Shown: in pieces, positions 14,408 to 22,213 of the stretch
Position numbering within the stretch: the stretch's first letter is position 1
Layout: every line of letters begins with the position of its first letter
DNA from: Desulfobacteraceae bacterium
GTDB taxonomy: Bacteria > Desulfobacterota > DSM-4660 > Desulfatiglandales > B25-G16
Length of the DNA: 33,618 nucleotides
Direction: 5' to 3'
Assembly: GCA_030615105.1 (NCBI GenBank)
Contig: JAUWZV010000010.1
Span: 1-33,618, forward strand
The notes under the pieces: model-generated
The model's input: only the letters and a program-made list of their open reading frames with translations
Told to the model about the DNA's origin: nothing
The model's database searches: none
Program-made: the position numbers and the translations under genes

Positions 14408-15175
14408 ATGGAGACAGTTAAGATAATGCCCTGTCTTGACATGAAAGAGGGTAGGGTAGTCAAGGGGATCCATTTTGTTGACCTGAAGGATGCAGGCGAT
14501 CCCGTAGAAAATGCGTCTTTTTATCAAAGAGAGGGAGCAGATGAGCTGGCCATGCTGGATATAGCGGCCACTGTAGAGAACCGAAAAACCAGGCTGGAAT
14601 GGGTGAGAAATGTCTCATCAGTCATTGATATCTCTCTTACCGTGGGAGGAGGGATATCTACTTTAGAGGACATTGATTTGGTCTTGGAGGCCGGGGCGGA
14701 TAAGATCTCTATGAACAGTGCAGCGGTAAAAGATCCTGATCTGGTCATGGAGGCAGCGAAACGATTTGGACCAGAAAGAATCACTGTAGCCATCGATGCA
14801 AGAAGAAACAGAGAGATGCAATCTGGTTTTGAGCTGGTGGTTTCAGGTGGTACAAGACCTGTGGGTAAAGATGCCATTGAATGGGCAAAGAGGTGTCAGG
14901 AACTGGGCGCAGGTGTGATTCTGCCCACCAGCATGGATGGAGATGGAACCCAGACTGGCTATGGCCTGGAATATACAAAGGCCATTTCGGATGTGGTTGA
15001 TCTACCGGTAGTAGCTTCAGGTGGTGCTGGGAAGCTGGAACATTTCTATGAAGGGGTAGTTTTGGGGGGAGCACAGATTTTACTGGCTGCCTCTGTTTTC
15101 CACTACCGCCTCTTAAGCATTAGAGAGGTCAAGGAGTATCTCAGGGGAAAGGGATTGAAAGTGAATTTAGAATAA
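14408..15175 (+). CDS. hisF: Imidazole glycerol phosphate synthase cyclase subunit
   Basis: The 255-residue (beta/alpha)8-barrel has both catalytic Asp residues of HisF at the canonical numbers: Asp11 in PCLDMKEGRVVKG and Asp130 in VAIDARR. The phosphate-binding loops LTVGGGI and ASGGAGKLEHF and the strand TSMDGDGT also match. HisF uses ammonia from HisH to close the imidazole ring, giving imidazole glycerol phosphate and AICAR in histidine synthesis. No HisH or other his gene is in the window; instead two dehydratase-type subunits follow 17 bases later on the same strand. Placement outside a his operon is notable but the residues argue for genuine HisF function. Confidence 0.92.
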   Translation: METVKIMPCLDMKEGRVVKGIHFVDLKDAGDPVENASFYQREGADELAMLDIAATVENRKTRLEWVRNVSSVIDISLTVGGGISTLEDIDLVLEAGADKISMNSAAVKDPDLVMEAAKRFGPERITVAIDARRNREMQSGFELVVSGGTRPVGKDAIEWAKRCQELGAGVILPTSMDGDGTQTGYGLEYTKAISDVVDLPVVASGGAGKLEHFYEGVVLGGAQILLAASVFHYRLLSIREVKEYLRGKGLKVNLE

Positions 15176-15192
15176 AGAGTTTACTTGGGTTG

Positions 15193-16275
15193 ATGACACG
15201 CAAGGAATATCTGATTAAACAAAAGGATGAAAAGGGCCGAAAACTTTTTGGAATCTTTCCTGCCCAATACCCCAGAGAGATCCTGTGGGCCATGAACGTG
15301 GTGCCAGTGGAGATCTGGGATCCGCCTCTGAAAGTAAGCCATGCCAACGCACACGTGCAGCCCTATATCTGCTCGGTGGTCAAACTGGGGTTGGAGCTAA
15401 TCCTGCAGGGCAAATGTGATGACCTGGACGGCTTCTTGTTTCCACACACCTGTGACTCTATCCAGAATCTGGCCTCCATTGTCTATAACTATCTAGGCCT
15501 GGAAAAGCCCTGCTACTTCTTCTACCACCCCAAGGCCCCCTACCGGGACTCATCCCGCCTCTATTACTTAGAGCAACTCAAGGTATTAGTCTCTCGGATG
15601 GAGAAGCAACTGGGGCCGTTGGACCTATCAGTGTTGAAGCAGTGTATAGAGCGAGGGCAGCAGGTGGCTTCTGTCCTCAGAGATCTTTACGGTTTAAGGG
15701 CTCGAGGGGAGCTTAAAGCCTCCAATTCGGAGTTCTACCAGGTAATCCGCCAAGGGGAGTATTTCCACCCTGACGATTTCCTCCCACTTCTGGAAGAGTT
15801 CCTGGCCGCATCAAAAGGCCAGGCTGACAGCGGGCCATCGGTGATCCTGAGCGGCATTTTGCCCAACCCAATGGGAATTCTTACCTTTTTGGATAATCTG
15901 GGGATTAGGGTGGCCTATGACGATTTTATGATTGGTAGCAGACGCCTACTTATTCCTCCCAGTGATCTGCCAGATCCCTTTGAACAGCTTACAGAGAGCT
16001 ATTTCAGAATGCCACCTTGCACCACCAGGGCTTCTCCTATTGCCCAGAGAAGGGATTATCTTTTTAACATGATCGATGATGCCACAGGTGTCAAGGGGGT
16101 CATTTTTTATATGGTTAAATTCTGCGAGCCCGAATGGTTCGATATTCCCAACCTGGTGGATGAACTAAAAACAAGAGAGATCCCTGCCTTGGTCTTGGAA
16201 ATAGAGCTGAACCAGGAGTTTTCAGGTCAGGTGGCTACTCGGTTGGAGGCATTTATGGAGATGATTGGTATATAA
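15193..16275 (+). CDS. 2-hydroxyacyl-CoA dehydratase / benzoyl-CoA reductase-family subunit (first)
   Basis: The ~360-residue protein belongs to the HgdB/BcrB-BcrC family. Recognisable parts are FPAQYPREILWAMNVVPVEIWD near the N-terminus, then YICSVVKLGLELIL and GFLFPHTCDSIQNL with conserved Cys that can ligate a [4Fe-4S] cluster, and KFCEPEWFDIPNLVDEL near the end. Family enzymes form two-subunit, oxygen-sensitive complexes that accept an electron from an ATP-driven activator and perform radical dehydration or aromatic ring reduction. ATG 15193 is preferred over TTG 15190. The partner subunit follows with 2 bases between. No activator ATPase gene is present in the window. Confidence 0.85.
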   Translation: MTRKEYLIKQKDEKGRKLFGIFPAQYPREILWAMNVVPVEIWDPPLKVSHANAHVQPYICSVVKLGLELILQGKCDDLDGFLFPHTCDSIQNLASIVYNYLGLEKPCYFFYHPKAPYRDSSRLYYLEQLKVLVSRMEKQLGPLDLSVLKQCIERGQQVASVLRDLYGLRARGELKASNSEFYQVIRQGEYFHPDDFLPLLEEFLAASKGQADSGPSVILSGILPNPMGILTFLDNLGIRVAYDDFMIGSRRLLIPPSDLPDPFEQLTESYFRMPPCTTRASPIAQRRDYLFNMIDDATGVKGVIFYMVKFCEPEWFDIPNLVDELKTREIPALVLEIELNQEFSGQVATRLEAFMEMIGI

Positions 16276-16277
16276 AA

Positions 16278-17609
16278 ATGGCGTTTTGGTTACATCCGAA
16301 ATACTATAAAACCATTCAGTATTATTTCATGAAAGATCTGGGTGCTCCAGCCCTCTTTTGGATTAATCAGAAACAAAAGAAAAGGCGAACACGAAGGCAT
16401 AGCCCCTATTTGGGGCCTCCTTTACAATGTGCAAGACGTCTAAGAGAGATCATGACGCGACATTATTACTTAGCCCGGTTTGCCAAAAGTGCTAAACCAG
16501 TTGCCTGGGTTACCAGCGGGGCCCCGGTTGAGCTTTTACATGTATTCAATTTCTATACAATTTATCCTGAGAACCATGGAGCGATCTGCGGTTCCAGAAG
16601 AATGGGACCTGAACTGTGCAATCAGGCTGAAAGGGAAGGGTACAGCCAGGACCTTTGTTCCTACGCACGAATAGATCTTGGCCACCTATTTTCGGGTAAG
16701 ACGCCAGCAGGAAAGTTACCAAAACCAGACGTGCTTTTCTGCTCTAACAACATCTGTCAAACTGTCCTATATTGGTTTAAGGAGCTGTCCTACTACTGGC
16801 ACATTCCTCTGATACTGTTCGATACCCCTTACAACTTCCTGGGCATCCACGAGAAGGACATCCAGTATATGTGCAGTCAATTTCAGGAGATGATTCCCGA
16901 GCTAGAGCGAATTTCTGGTCATGGATTTTCCCTTTCCAGATTTCAGGAGATCATTGGCATTGCCAGAGAAACATCATTGACATGGGGAAGGGTTCTGGAG
17001 ACTATGAAGCATAGCCCAGCTCCCATGACCATCTTTGAGGCCTTTGTCCACATTGCCCCCATTGTCTCGCTCAGAGGGCTTCCTGTCTGCTTAGATTATT
17101 ACCGTATTCTATTAAAGGAACTAGAGGAGCGGGTGGAGAAAGGGATTGCGGCTATCAAAAATGAACGGAGACGGCTCATGTGGGACAACATTGCCATATG
17201 GTTTAAATTACGTGACTGGGCTGAACTTTTTGCAGAAAGGGGATATAATTTCGTTGCAGCTACCTATACCAATGCCTGGGCAGAGACAATCCATCATCTG
17301 AACGAAAGGCATCCCTTTGAATCTATGGCCAAGGCATACAGCCTGGTCATTCTCAACAACAATCTGAACCATCGCTTGAAACTCATGGAAAAAATAATTC
17401 AAGAATACAAGATTGACGGTTTGGTGATTCATTCAGATCGGAGCTGTAAGCCCTATTCAATTGGCCAATACGGCCTCAAAAGACTTTTGACAGAAAGGTT
17501 AGGAATCAAATCAGTGCTCATTGAGTCTGATATGACCGATTTTCGTGTCTATTCTGAAGACCAGGCACGCATAAATCTGGAGGCATTTTTTGAGGCACTG
17601 GAAAATTGA
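16278..17609 (+). CDS. 2-hydroxyacyl-CoA dehydratase / benzoyl-CoA reductase-family subunit (second)
   Basis: This 443-residue paralogue of the upstream gene has PVAWVTSGAPVELLHVFNFYTIYPENHGAICGSRRMGPELC, then DVLFCSNNICQTVLYWF and a late DGLVIHSDRSCKPYSIGQY, which together supply Cys ligands for a second iron-sulfur cluster. The final ESDMTD is typical of the family. With the preceding gene it forms a heterodimer-type pair. Substrate could be a 2-hydroxyacyl-CoA, an aromatic acyl-CoA, or none known: double-cubane cluster proteins are homologous. It starts 2 bases after the first subunit, so the two are coupled. Because the activator is missing nearby, it must be encoded elsewhere or shared. 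Confidence 0.85.
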   Translation: MAFWLHPKYYKTIQYYFMKDLGAPALFWINQKQKKRRTRRHSPYLGPPLQCARRLREIMTRHYYLARFAKSAKPVAWVTSGAPVELLHVFNFYTIYPENHGAICGSRRMGPELCNQAEREGYSQDLCSYARIDLGHLFSGKTPAGKLPKPDVLFCSNNICQTVLYWFKELSYYWHIPLILFDTPYNFLGIHEKDIQYMCSQFQEMIPELERISGHGFSLSRFQEIIGIARETSLTWGRVLETMKHSPAPMTIFEAFVHIAPIVSLRGLPVCLDYYRILLKELEERVEKGIAAIKNERRRLMWDNIAIWFKLRDWAELFAERGYNFVAATYTNAWAETIHHLNERHPFESMAKAYSLVILNNNLNHRLKLMEKIIQEYKIDGLVIHSDRSCKPYSIGQYGLKRLLTERLGIKSVLIESDMTDFRVYSEDQARINLEAFFEALEN

Positions 17610-17656
17610 CCAGTTTTCCTTAGACCTCTTAAGCCCAAATCTCTGGTCCTCTTGCC

Positions 17657-17685
17657 TTGACATTCTTTCCTGCCTGTTTTATTTT
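17657..17685 (+). promoter_or_regulatory. Probable promoter upstream of the NifX-family gene
   Basis: TTGACA (17657-17662) and TATTTT (17680-17685) with 17-base spacing lie ~140 bases before the ATG at 17823. AAAGGAGAAG at 17808-17817 is a strong ribosome site. The leader is AT-rich with no obvious riboswitch. Confidence 0.45.
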
Positions 17686-17822
17686 TCTACGTAGCTTCTC
17701 GTTTTAAACAGTCTTTTATGGTGTGAGATTATAATCATGCCAGGATCTAATACTTTATAATTAGTCATAAAGAGGTTAATAAAAAACAAAAAAATTTAGC
17801 AAGATGAAAGGAGAAGAAAACC

Positions 17823-18311
17823 ATGAAAATTGCACTGGCTACAGACGATAATAGGGGGTTGGAGGCAGTTTTAAGCCAACATTTTGGTAGGTGTCCTTAC
17901 TATGTGCTGGTGGATATCGATGACAGGGAGATTAAAGAGGTTACTGCGGCCCAAAACCCCTTCTACGAAAGCCATGGTCAGCCTGGAGAGGTGCCCAATT
18001 TTATAAAGAATTTAGGGGCTCAGGTAATAATTGCCGGTGGGATGGGACCCAAAGCCATCGGTTTTTTTGAACAGTTCGGAATTCAAGCGATTACAGGGAC
18101 TTCTGGTATAGTGGGGGAGGTGATCAAAGCTTACATGAGTGGCCAGATCGAGGGAGCTGCTCCATGCAGTGATCATCATCCATCACATTCTATTGAGGCC
18201 CATGAACATAATGAGGCATCTCGATTGAAAGAAGAGATGATTGCCTTAAGAGGAGAGTTAGCTAAAGCCACAGAAAGGCTTAAAAGGTTAGAGGAAGAAA
18301 AGGGAAAATAG
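17823..18311 (+). CDS. NifX/NifB-type dinitrogenase FeMo-cofactor-binding family protein with His-rich, coiled-coil tail
   Basis: Residues 1-~115 form the RNase H-like NifX/NafY cofactor-binding domain: MKIALATDDNRGLEAVLSQHFGRCPYYVLVD, then GEVPNFIKNLGAQVIIAGGMGPKAIGFFEQFGI. It ends with a Pro-Cys (APC). A linker rich in His (CSDHHPSHSIEAHEHNE, ~120-136) may bind metal, and residues ~138-160 form a charged coiled coil (RLKEEMIALRGELAKATERL). Such stand-alone proteins are common in anaerobes without nitrogenase and probably carry or insert iron-sulfur/metal cofactors. The role is inference. It precedes htrA by 63 bases with its own promoter. Confidence 0.85.
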   Translation: MKIALATDDNRGLEAVLSQHFGRCPYYVLVDIDDREIKEVTAAQNPFYESHGQPGEVPNFIKNLGAQVIIAGGMGPKAIGFFEQFGIQAITGTSGIVGEVIKAYMSGQIEGAAPCSDHHPSHSIEAHEHNEASRLKEEMIALRGELAKATERLKRLEEEKGK

Positions 18312-18321
18312 GTAGTATGTA

Positions 18322-18358
18322 AATTTTCAATTTTCGATTGTCAATTTTCAATTGAAAA
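18322..18358. repeat. AT-rich TTTTCAA repeat with 14-bp palindrome
   Basis: The segment contains three TTTTC units with intervening AATTTTCGATTG, and ends in the perfect palindrome TTTTCAATTGAAAA (18345-18358). It fills the gap between the NifX-family gene and the htrA ribosome site GGAGGT (18360-18365). It could be an operator or just a low-complexity repeat. Confidence 0.4.
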
Positions 18359-18374
18359 CGGAGGTGGCCTGTTA

Positions 18375-19811
18375 ATGAAAAACAAATATCTTAAATTAAG
18401 CAACAAGATTTTTATGGGATTGGTTATTGCCCTTGTTTTGGGATTCGGGCTTGGCCATAATGCCTTAGCAAAAAGTAGTGTCCCTGATAGTTTTGCAGAG
18501 TTGGCAGCCAAACAGGGCCATGTTGCTGTTAATATCAGCACTACAAAGACAGTTAAGACAATCAGGAGATTTTTCCAGTTTCCGGGTAGGGAATTCAAGG
18601 ATTTTTTTGGAGATGATTTTTTCCGGCATTTCTTTGGTGGTGAGCCTGAAGAAAGGCTGAAACAGAGGAGCCTTGGTTCAGGTGTAGTTGTCAGCAAGGA
18701 TGGCTATATTTTGACCAATAACCATGTAGTAGCCGATGCAGAGGAAATCCTGGTCACACTTTATAACAAGGAAAAACACGAAGCAGAGATCATTGGCAGG
18801 GACCCCAAGACCGATATTGCCCTGATAAAGATTAAGGTTGAAAATTCTATCCCATCTGCCAGGCTTGGGGATTCAGATAAACTTAAGGTGGGTGATTGGG
18901 TTGTGGCCATAGGAAATCCTTTTGGACTCGGCAGCACTGTAACGGCTGGCATTGTAAGTGCAAAAGGACGGGTAATAGGTGCCGGGCCATATGATAATTT
19001 TATCCAGACTGATGCCTCTATAAACCCTGGAAATTCAGGTGGACCCCTATTTAACCTTGATGGAGAAGTTGTAGGAATCAATACAGCAATCTTTACCCGA
19101 AGTGGAGGTAACATAGGGATAGGATTTGCTATACCTATAAACACAGCCAAATCCGTTATGTCCCAGTTGAAAGAGAAAGGAAGGGTTGTCAGGGGATGGC
19201 TTGGTGTAGCTATTCAGAGGATTACACCTGAGATCAAGGAAAAATTCGGTCTCAAAACAACACAAGGGGCCCTAATAGGCGAGGTAAATAGGGATAGTCC
19301 TGCTGAAAAGGGAGGCCTCAAGATGGGAGACGTAATAGTCAGCTTTGACGGCAAAAAGGTCAAGGAGATGAAAGAGCTGCCATCTATGGTTGCAGAAACA
19401 CCAGTAGGTAAAAAGGTAGAAATAATCGTAATCAGGAAGGGAAAGGAAAAGAGATTAACGCTCAAGATAGGGGAGTTAAAAGAGGAGACCAGAATAGCTG
19501 CTACCACTACTCCTGAGATTGAAGAAAGTTTTGGATTATCTGTCCAAGAACTTACCCCTGAACTTGCTGAAAGCTTATCTTTAAAGGGCGAGAAGGGGGT
19601 AGTGGTATCAGGCGTAAGGAAGGGTAGCCCGGCTTCCGAGGCAGGATTGCAAAGGGGTGATCTGATTCAGGAGATAGAGCATGAGCCAATTGGGAACATG
19701 GATGATTATAAAAGGATAATGGGGGAGGCAGCTTCAAAGAAACAGATCCTCATGGTTATAAGGCATAGGGGGCATACAAGGTATGTAGTGCTAAAAAGGG
19801 AGAAGAAATAA
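18375..19811 (+). CDS. Do-family periplasmic serine protease/chaperone (DegP/HtrA)
   Basis: The 478-residue protein has an N-terminal signal peptide (KIFMGLVIALVLGFGLGHNALA, cleavage near Ala32). A trypsin-like domain follows with the triad His117 (LTNNHVV), Asp147 (KTDIAL) and Ser221 (NPGNSGGPLF), and two PDZ domains at about 275-365 and 385-475 carry RGWLGVAIQ and VVVSGVRKGSPA. This is the DegP/DegQ architecture: an envelope protease and chaperone that degrades misfolded exported proteins. The Phe-rich segment FQFPGREFKDFFGDDFFRHFFGG is the LA-loop region, typical of the family. GGAGGT sits 9 bases before the ATG. A strong hairpin follows the gene. Confidence 0.96.
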   Translation: MKNKYLKLSNKIFMGLVIALVLGFGLGHNALAKSSVPDSFAELAAKQGHVAVNISTTKTVKTIRRFFQFPGREFKDFFGDDFFRHFFGGEPEERLKQRSLGSGVVVSKDGYILTNNHVVADAEEILVTLYNKEKHEAEIIGRDPKTDIALIKIKVENSIPSARLGDSDKLKVGDWVVAIGNPFGLGSTVTAGIVSAKGRVIGAGPYDNFIQTDASINPGNSGGPLFNLDGEVVGINTAIFTRSGGNIGIGFAIPINTAKSVMSQLKEKGRVVRGWLGVAIQRITPEIKEKFGLKTTQGALIGEVNRDSPAEKGGLKMGDVIVSFDGKKVKEMKELPSMVAETPVGKKVEIIVIRKGKEKRLTLKIGELKEETRIAATTTPEIEESFGLSVQELTPELAESLSLKGEKGVVVSGVRKGSPASEAGLQRGDLIQEIEHEPIGNMDDYKRIMGEAASKKQILMVIRHRGHTRYVVLKREKK

Positions 19812-19868
19812 AGTTACGTAACTTATTCAATTTTATGCAATATATCTTTCTTCCCAGAAGATAGATTT

Positions 19869-19905
19869 ACCCTGTTAGAATGTCCCGTATGAAATCTAAC
19901 AGGGT
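19869..19905 (+). terminator. Hairpin downstream of htrA
   Basis: ACCCTGTTAGA (19869-19879) and TCTAACAGGGT (19895-19905) form a perfect 11-bp stem around a 15-base loop, followed by TTATTAC. It lies 58 bases after the htrA stop. The T-run is short, so it may be a terminator, a 3'-end stabiliser or a protein-binding palindrome. Confidence 0.5.
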
Positions 19906-20086
19906 TTATTACATTTAGAGGACTAACACACAAATAACGTTATAGGGTTAATGCTACTTATTTGATAGATAGACACCTGTTATCTTTCTTTTCTTAATCT
20001 TTTCAAGATTAGTATTCCTTGTTCGCTGAAGGCGAATTGCAAAATCGATTAATAACCAAAATCCTTGTGGCTAGTAAAGGTCTGGA

Positions 20087-22159
20087 ATGAAAGGAAATCT
20101 TTTCTCAAAGATTCAACGGGGTTTAAACAGAACTACGGTTGCCTTCACCCGTAGCGACCAGCTTTTTATGATTGTGATGGGTGGGATTGTAGGGGCAGTG
20201 GGGGGATATGGTGCCATCGGGTTCCGAAAACTAATCGGTGTAGTTACTCAATCCGGGTGGGGAAATGCAACCGGGATGGAGGGAAAGGATCTGCTGATCA
20301 TGGCCCTGGCAGCGCCCTACTGGATAAAGGTCTTAATCCCGGCAATAGGCGGCATTTTAGTGGGGGTCATTATCTATTTCTTTGCCCAAGAGGCCAAAGG
20401 GCATGGTGTGCCTGAAGTGATGGAATCTGTTGCCTTAAAAGATGGTAGGATGAGAACCCGTATAGTCTTTGCCAAGGCATTTGCCTCTGCTATTTGTATC
20501 GGTTCTGGTGGCTCAGTGGGCCGTGAAGGTCCTATTGTGCAGATTGGCTCCGCCATGGGCTCGGCCATCGGTAAACTGGTGAAAATATCAGCGGCACGCC
20601 TACGGATTTTAGTAGCCTGTGGTGCTGCAGCTGGTATTGCTGCTACCTTTAATGCTCCCATGGCAGGTGCCCTTTTCTCCCTGGAGATTATACTAAGTGA
20701 GTTTGCTGCCTACCTGTTTATCCCTATTGTCGTTTCTTCAGTGGTTGCCACTGCCCTATCCAGGCACTACTTGGGAAACTTTCCTGCCTTTGAGATTCCT
20801 CCCTATGATCTTTTGCATTACAGCGAGTTGTTCCTGTATTTGATATTGGGTGTCTTGGCCGGGGTTGTTGCCTATGCCTTTATCCGTATTCTTTACGGTA
20901 TGGAGGATTTTTTTGAAAGATGGAAGTTGCCTGAATATATTAAACCCGCTATCGGGGGAGCTATTATTGGGTGCATTGGAATTATTTTCCCCCAGATCTT
21001 TGGTGTAGGATATGAATCAGTTACCCAGATCTTACGCGGTGAGATGTTAGGGATTATACTTGTTGGGCTCCTGATTGCAAAGATATTAGCTACCAGTATT
21101 AGCATCGGCTCTGGTGGTTCAGGGGGGATATTTGCACCATCCATATTTATGGGGGCAGTGCTGGGAGGGATCTTTGGTCAAATTGTCCATATACTTTTCC
21201 CATACACCACTGCATCCCCTGGTGCATATGCCTTAGTGGGCATGGGTGCAATTGTTGCAGGTACCACCAGGGCCCCTATTACTGCTATGCTCATCATCTT
21301 TGAGATGACTGCAAACTACCGGATAATACTGCCTTTAATGTTCGCCTGTACCATAGGTTTGGTGATCTCTGCTCGTCTTTCCAGAGAGTCAATATATACC
21401 CTCAAGCTGATAAGGAGGGGAGTGAATATATACGGTGGAAAGGAACTCAACGTCCTTAAGCGCCTAAAGGTTTCTCAGGTTATGATTTCTGGCATTGAGC
21501 TTGTATCTCCCTCGGAACCTTTAACCGAGCTCGCTACGAGGATGATGGCTAGTTCCCATTCCCAAATTTTTGTAGTTGGGAATGATAACCGAATCCATGG
21601 CCATATTTCACTTGAGAATTTACGACCTATCCTGAAGGATTATGAAAGTGTTTGTGATGTGGTAATTGCCTCGGATCTCATGGATCAAGATGTGACAGTG
21701 GTGAATACCGAGGAATCCCTTGATATGGTTATGCAGGTCTTTGGAAAGTCTGATCTTGATGAAATCCCTGTAGTAAGCAAAGGACAGTTAGTGGGCACCA
21801 TACGGAGGAGTGATGTAATAGAGGCTTACAACAGAGAGATCTTTAAATTAGATATGGCCTCTGGTTTGGCAACCTCTCTTCGTGTTCAACAAAAGATGCA
21901 CTCAAAGCAATTGGCTTTAGTGGGAGGATTTCTAATATTAGAAGTTACCGCCCCCAGGATTTTTATAGGTAATAGCTTGGAGGCATTAAAACTCCGGGAG
22001 CACTTTGGGGCCACGGTTTTAACCATCAAAAGGGAGGATGAAGAGGGAAGTGATAAGATCTCTTATATGCTCCCCACATCTTCTACTATTATAGAAGAGG
22101 GGGATATACTAATAATCTTCGGCCTCCAGAAGGAACTCTCCAGTTTTCCACATGATTAG
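20087..22159 (+). CDS. ClC-family chloride channel/transporter with CBS pair and TrkA-C domain
   Basis: The 690-residue protein has a full ClC membrane core (residues ~25-450) with GSGGSVGREGPIVQIG, whose Glu147 matches the gating/proton glutamate, and GSGGSGGIFAPSIF for the second anion-binding loop. Two CBS motifs follow (about 465-590: SQVMISGIELVSPSEPLTELA and ASDLMDQDVTVVNTEESLDMV), which usually bind adenine nucleotides. The C-terminus (~605-690) is a TrkA-C/RCK-C-type domain (ALKLREHFGATVLTIKRED, IIEEGDILIIFG). The glutamate suggests Cl-/H+ exchange or voltage gating. The CBS plus RCK_C tail suggests regulation by nucleotides or ions. It is monocistronic and convergent with the transglycosylase gene. 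Confidence 0.94.
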   Translation: MKGNLFSKIQRGLNRTTVAFTRSDQLFMIVMGGIVGAVGGYGAIGFRKLIGVVTQSGWGNATGMEGKDLLIMALAAPYWIKVLIPAIGGILVGVIIYFFAQEAKGHGVPEVMESVALKDGRMRTRIVFAKAFASAICIGSGGSVGREGPIVQIGSAMGSAIGKLVKISAARLRILVACGAAAGIAATFNAPMAGALFSLEIILSEFAAYLFIPIVVSSVVATALSRHYLGNFPAFEIPPYDLLHYSELFLYLILGVLAGVVAYAFIRILYGMEDFFERWKLPEYIKPAIGGAIIGCIGIIFPQIFGVGYESVTQILRGEMLGIILVGLLIAKILATSISIGSGGSGGIFAPSIFMGAVLGGIFGQIVHILFPYTTASPGAYALVGMGAIVAGTTRAPITAMLIIFEMTANYRIILPLMFACTIGLVISARLSRESIYTLKLIRRGVNIYGGKELNVLKRLKVSQVMISGIELVSPSEPLTELATRMMASSHSQIFVVGNDNRIHGHISLENLRPILKDYESVCDVVIASDLMDQDVTVVNTEESLDMVMQVFGKSDLDEIPVVSKGQLVGTIRRSDVIEAYNREIFKLDMASGLATSLRVQQKMHSKQLALVGGFLILEVTAPRIFIGNSLEALKLREHFGATVLTIKREDEEGSDKISYMLPTSSTIIEEGDILIIFGLQKELSSFPHD

Positions 22160-22213
22160 GCCTTTACCTTTAAATTGACTTTCAGCTTAGATATAAATCT
22201 TGAAAAAAAGCCT

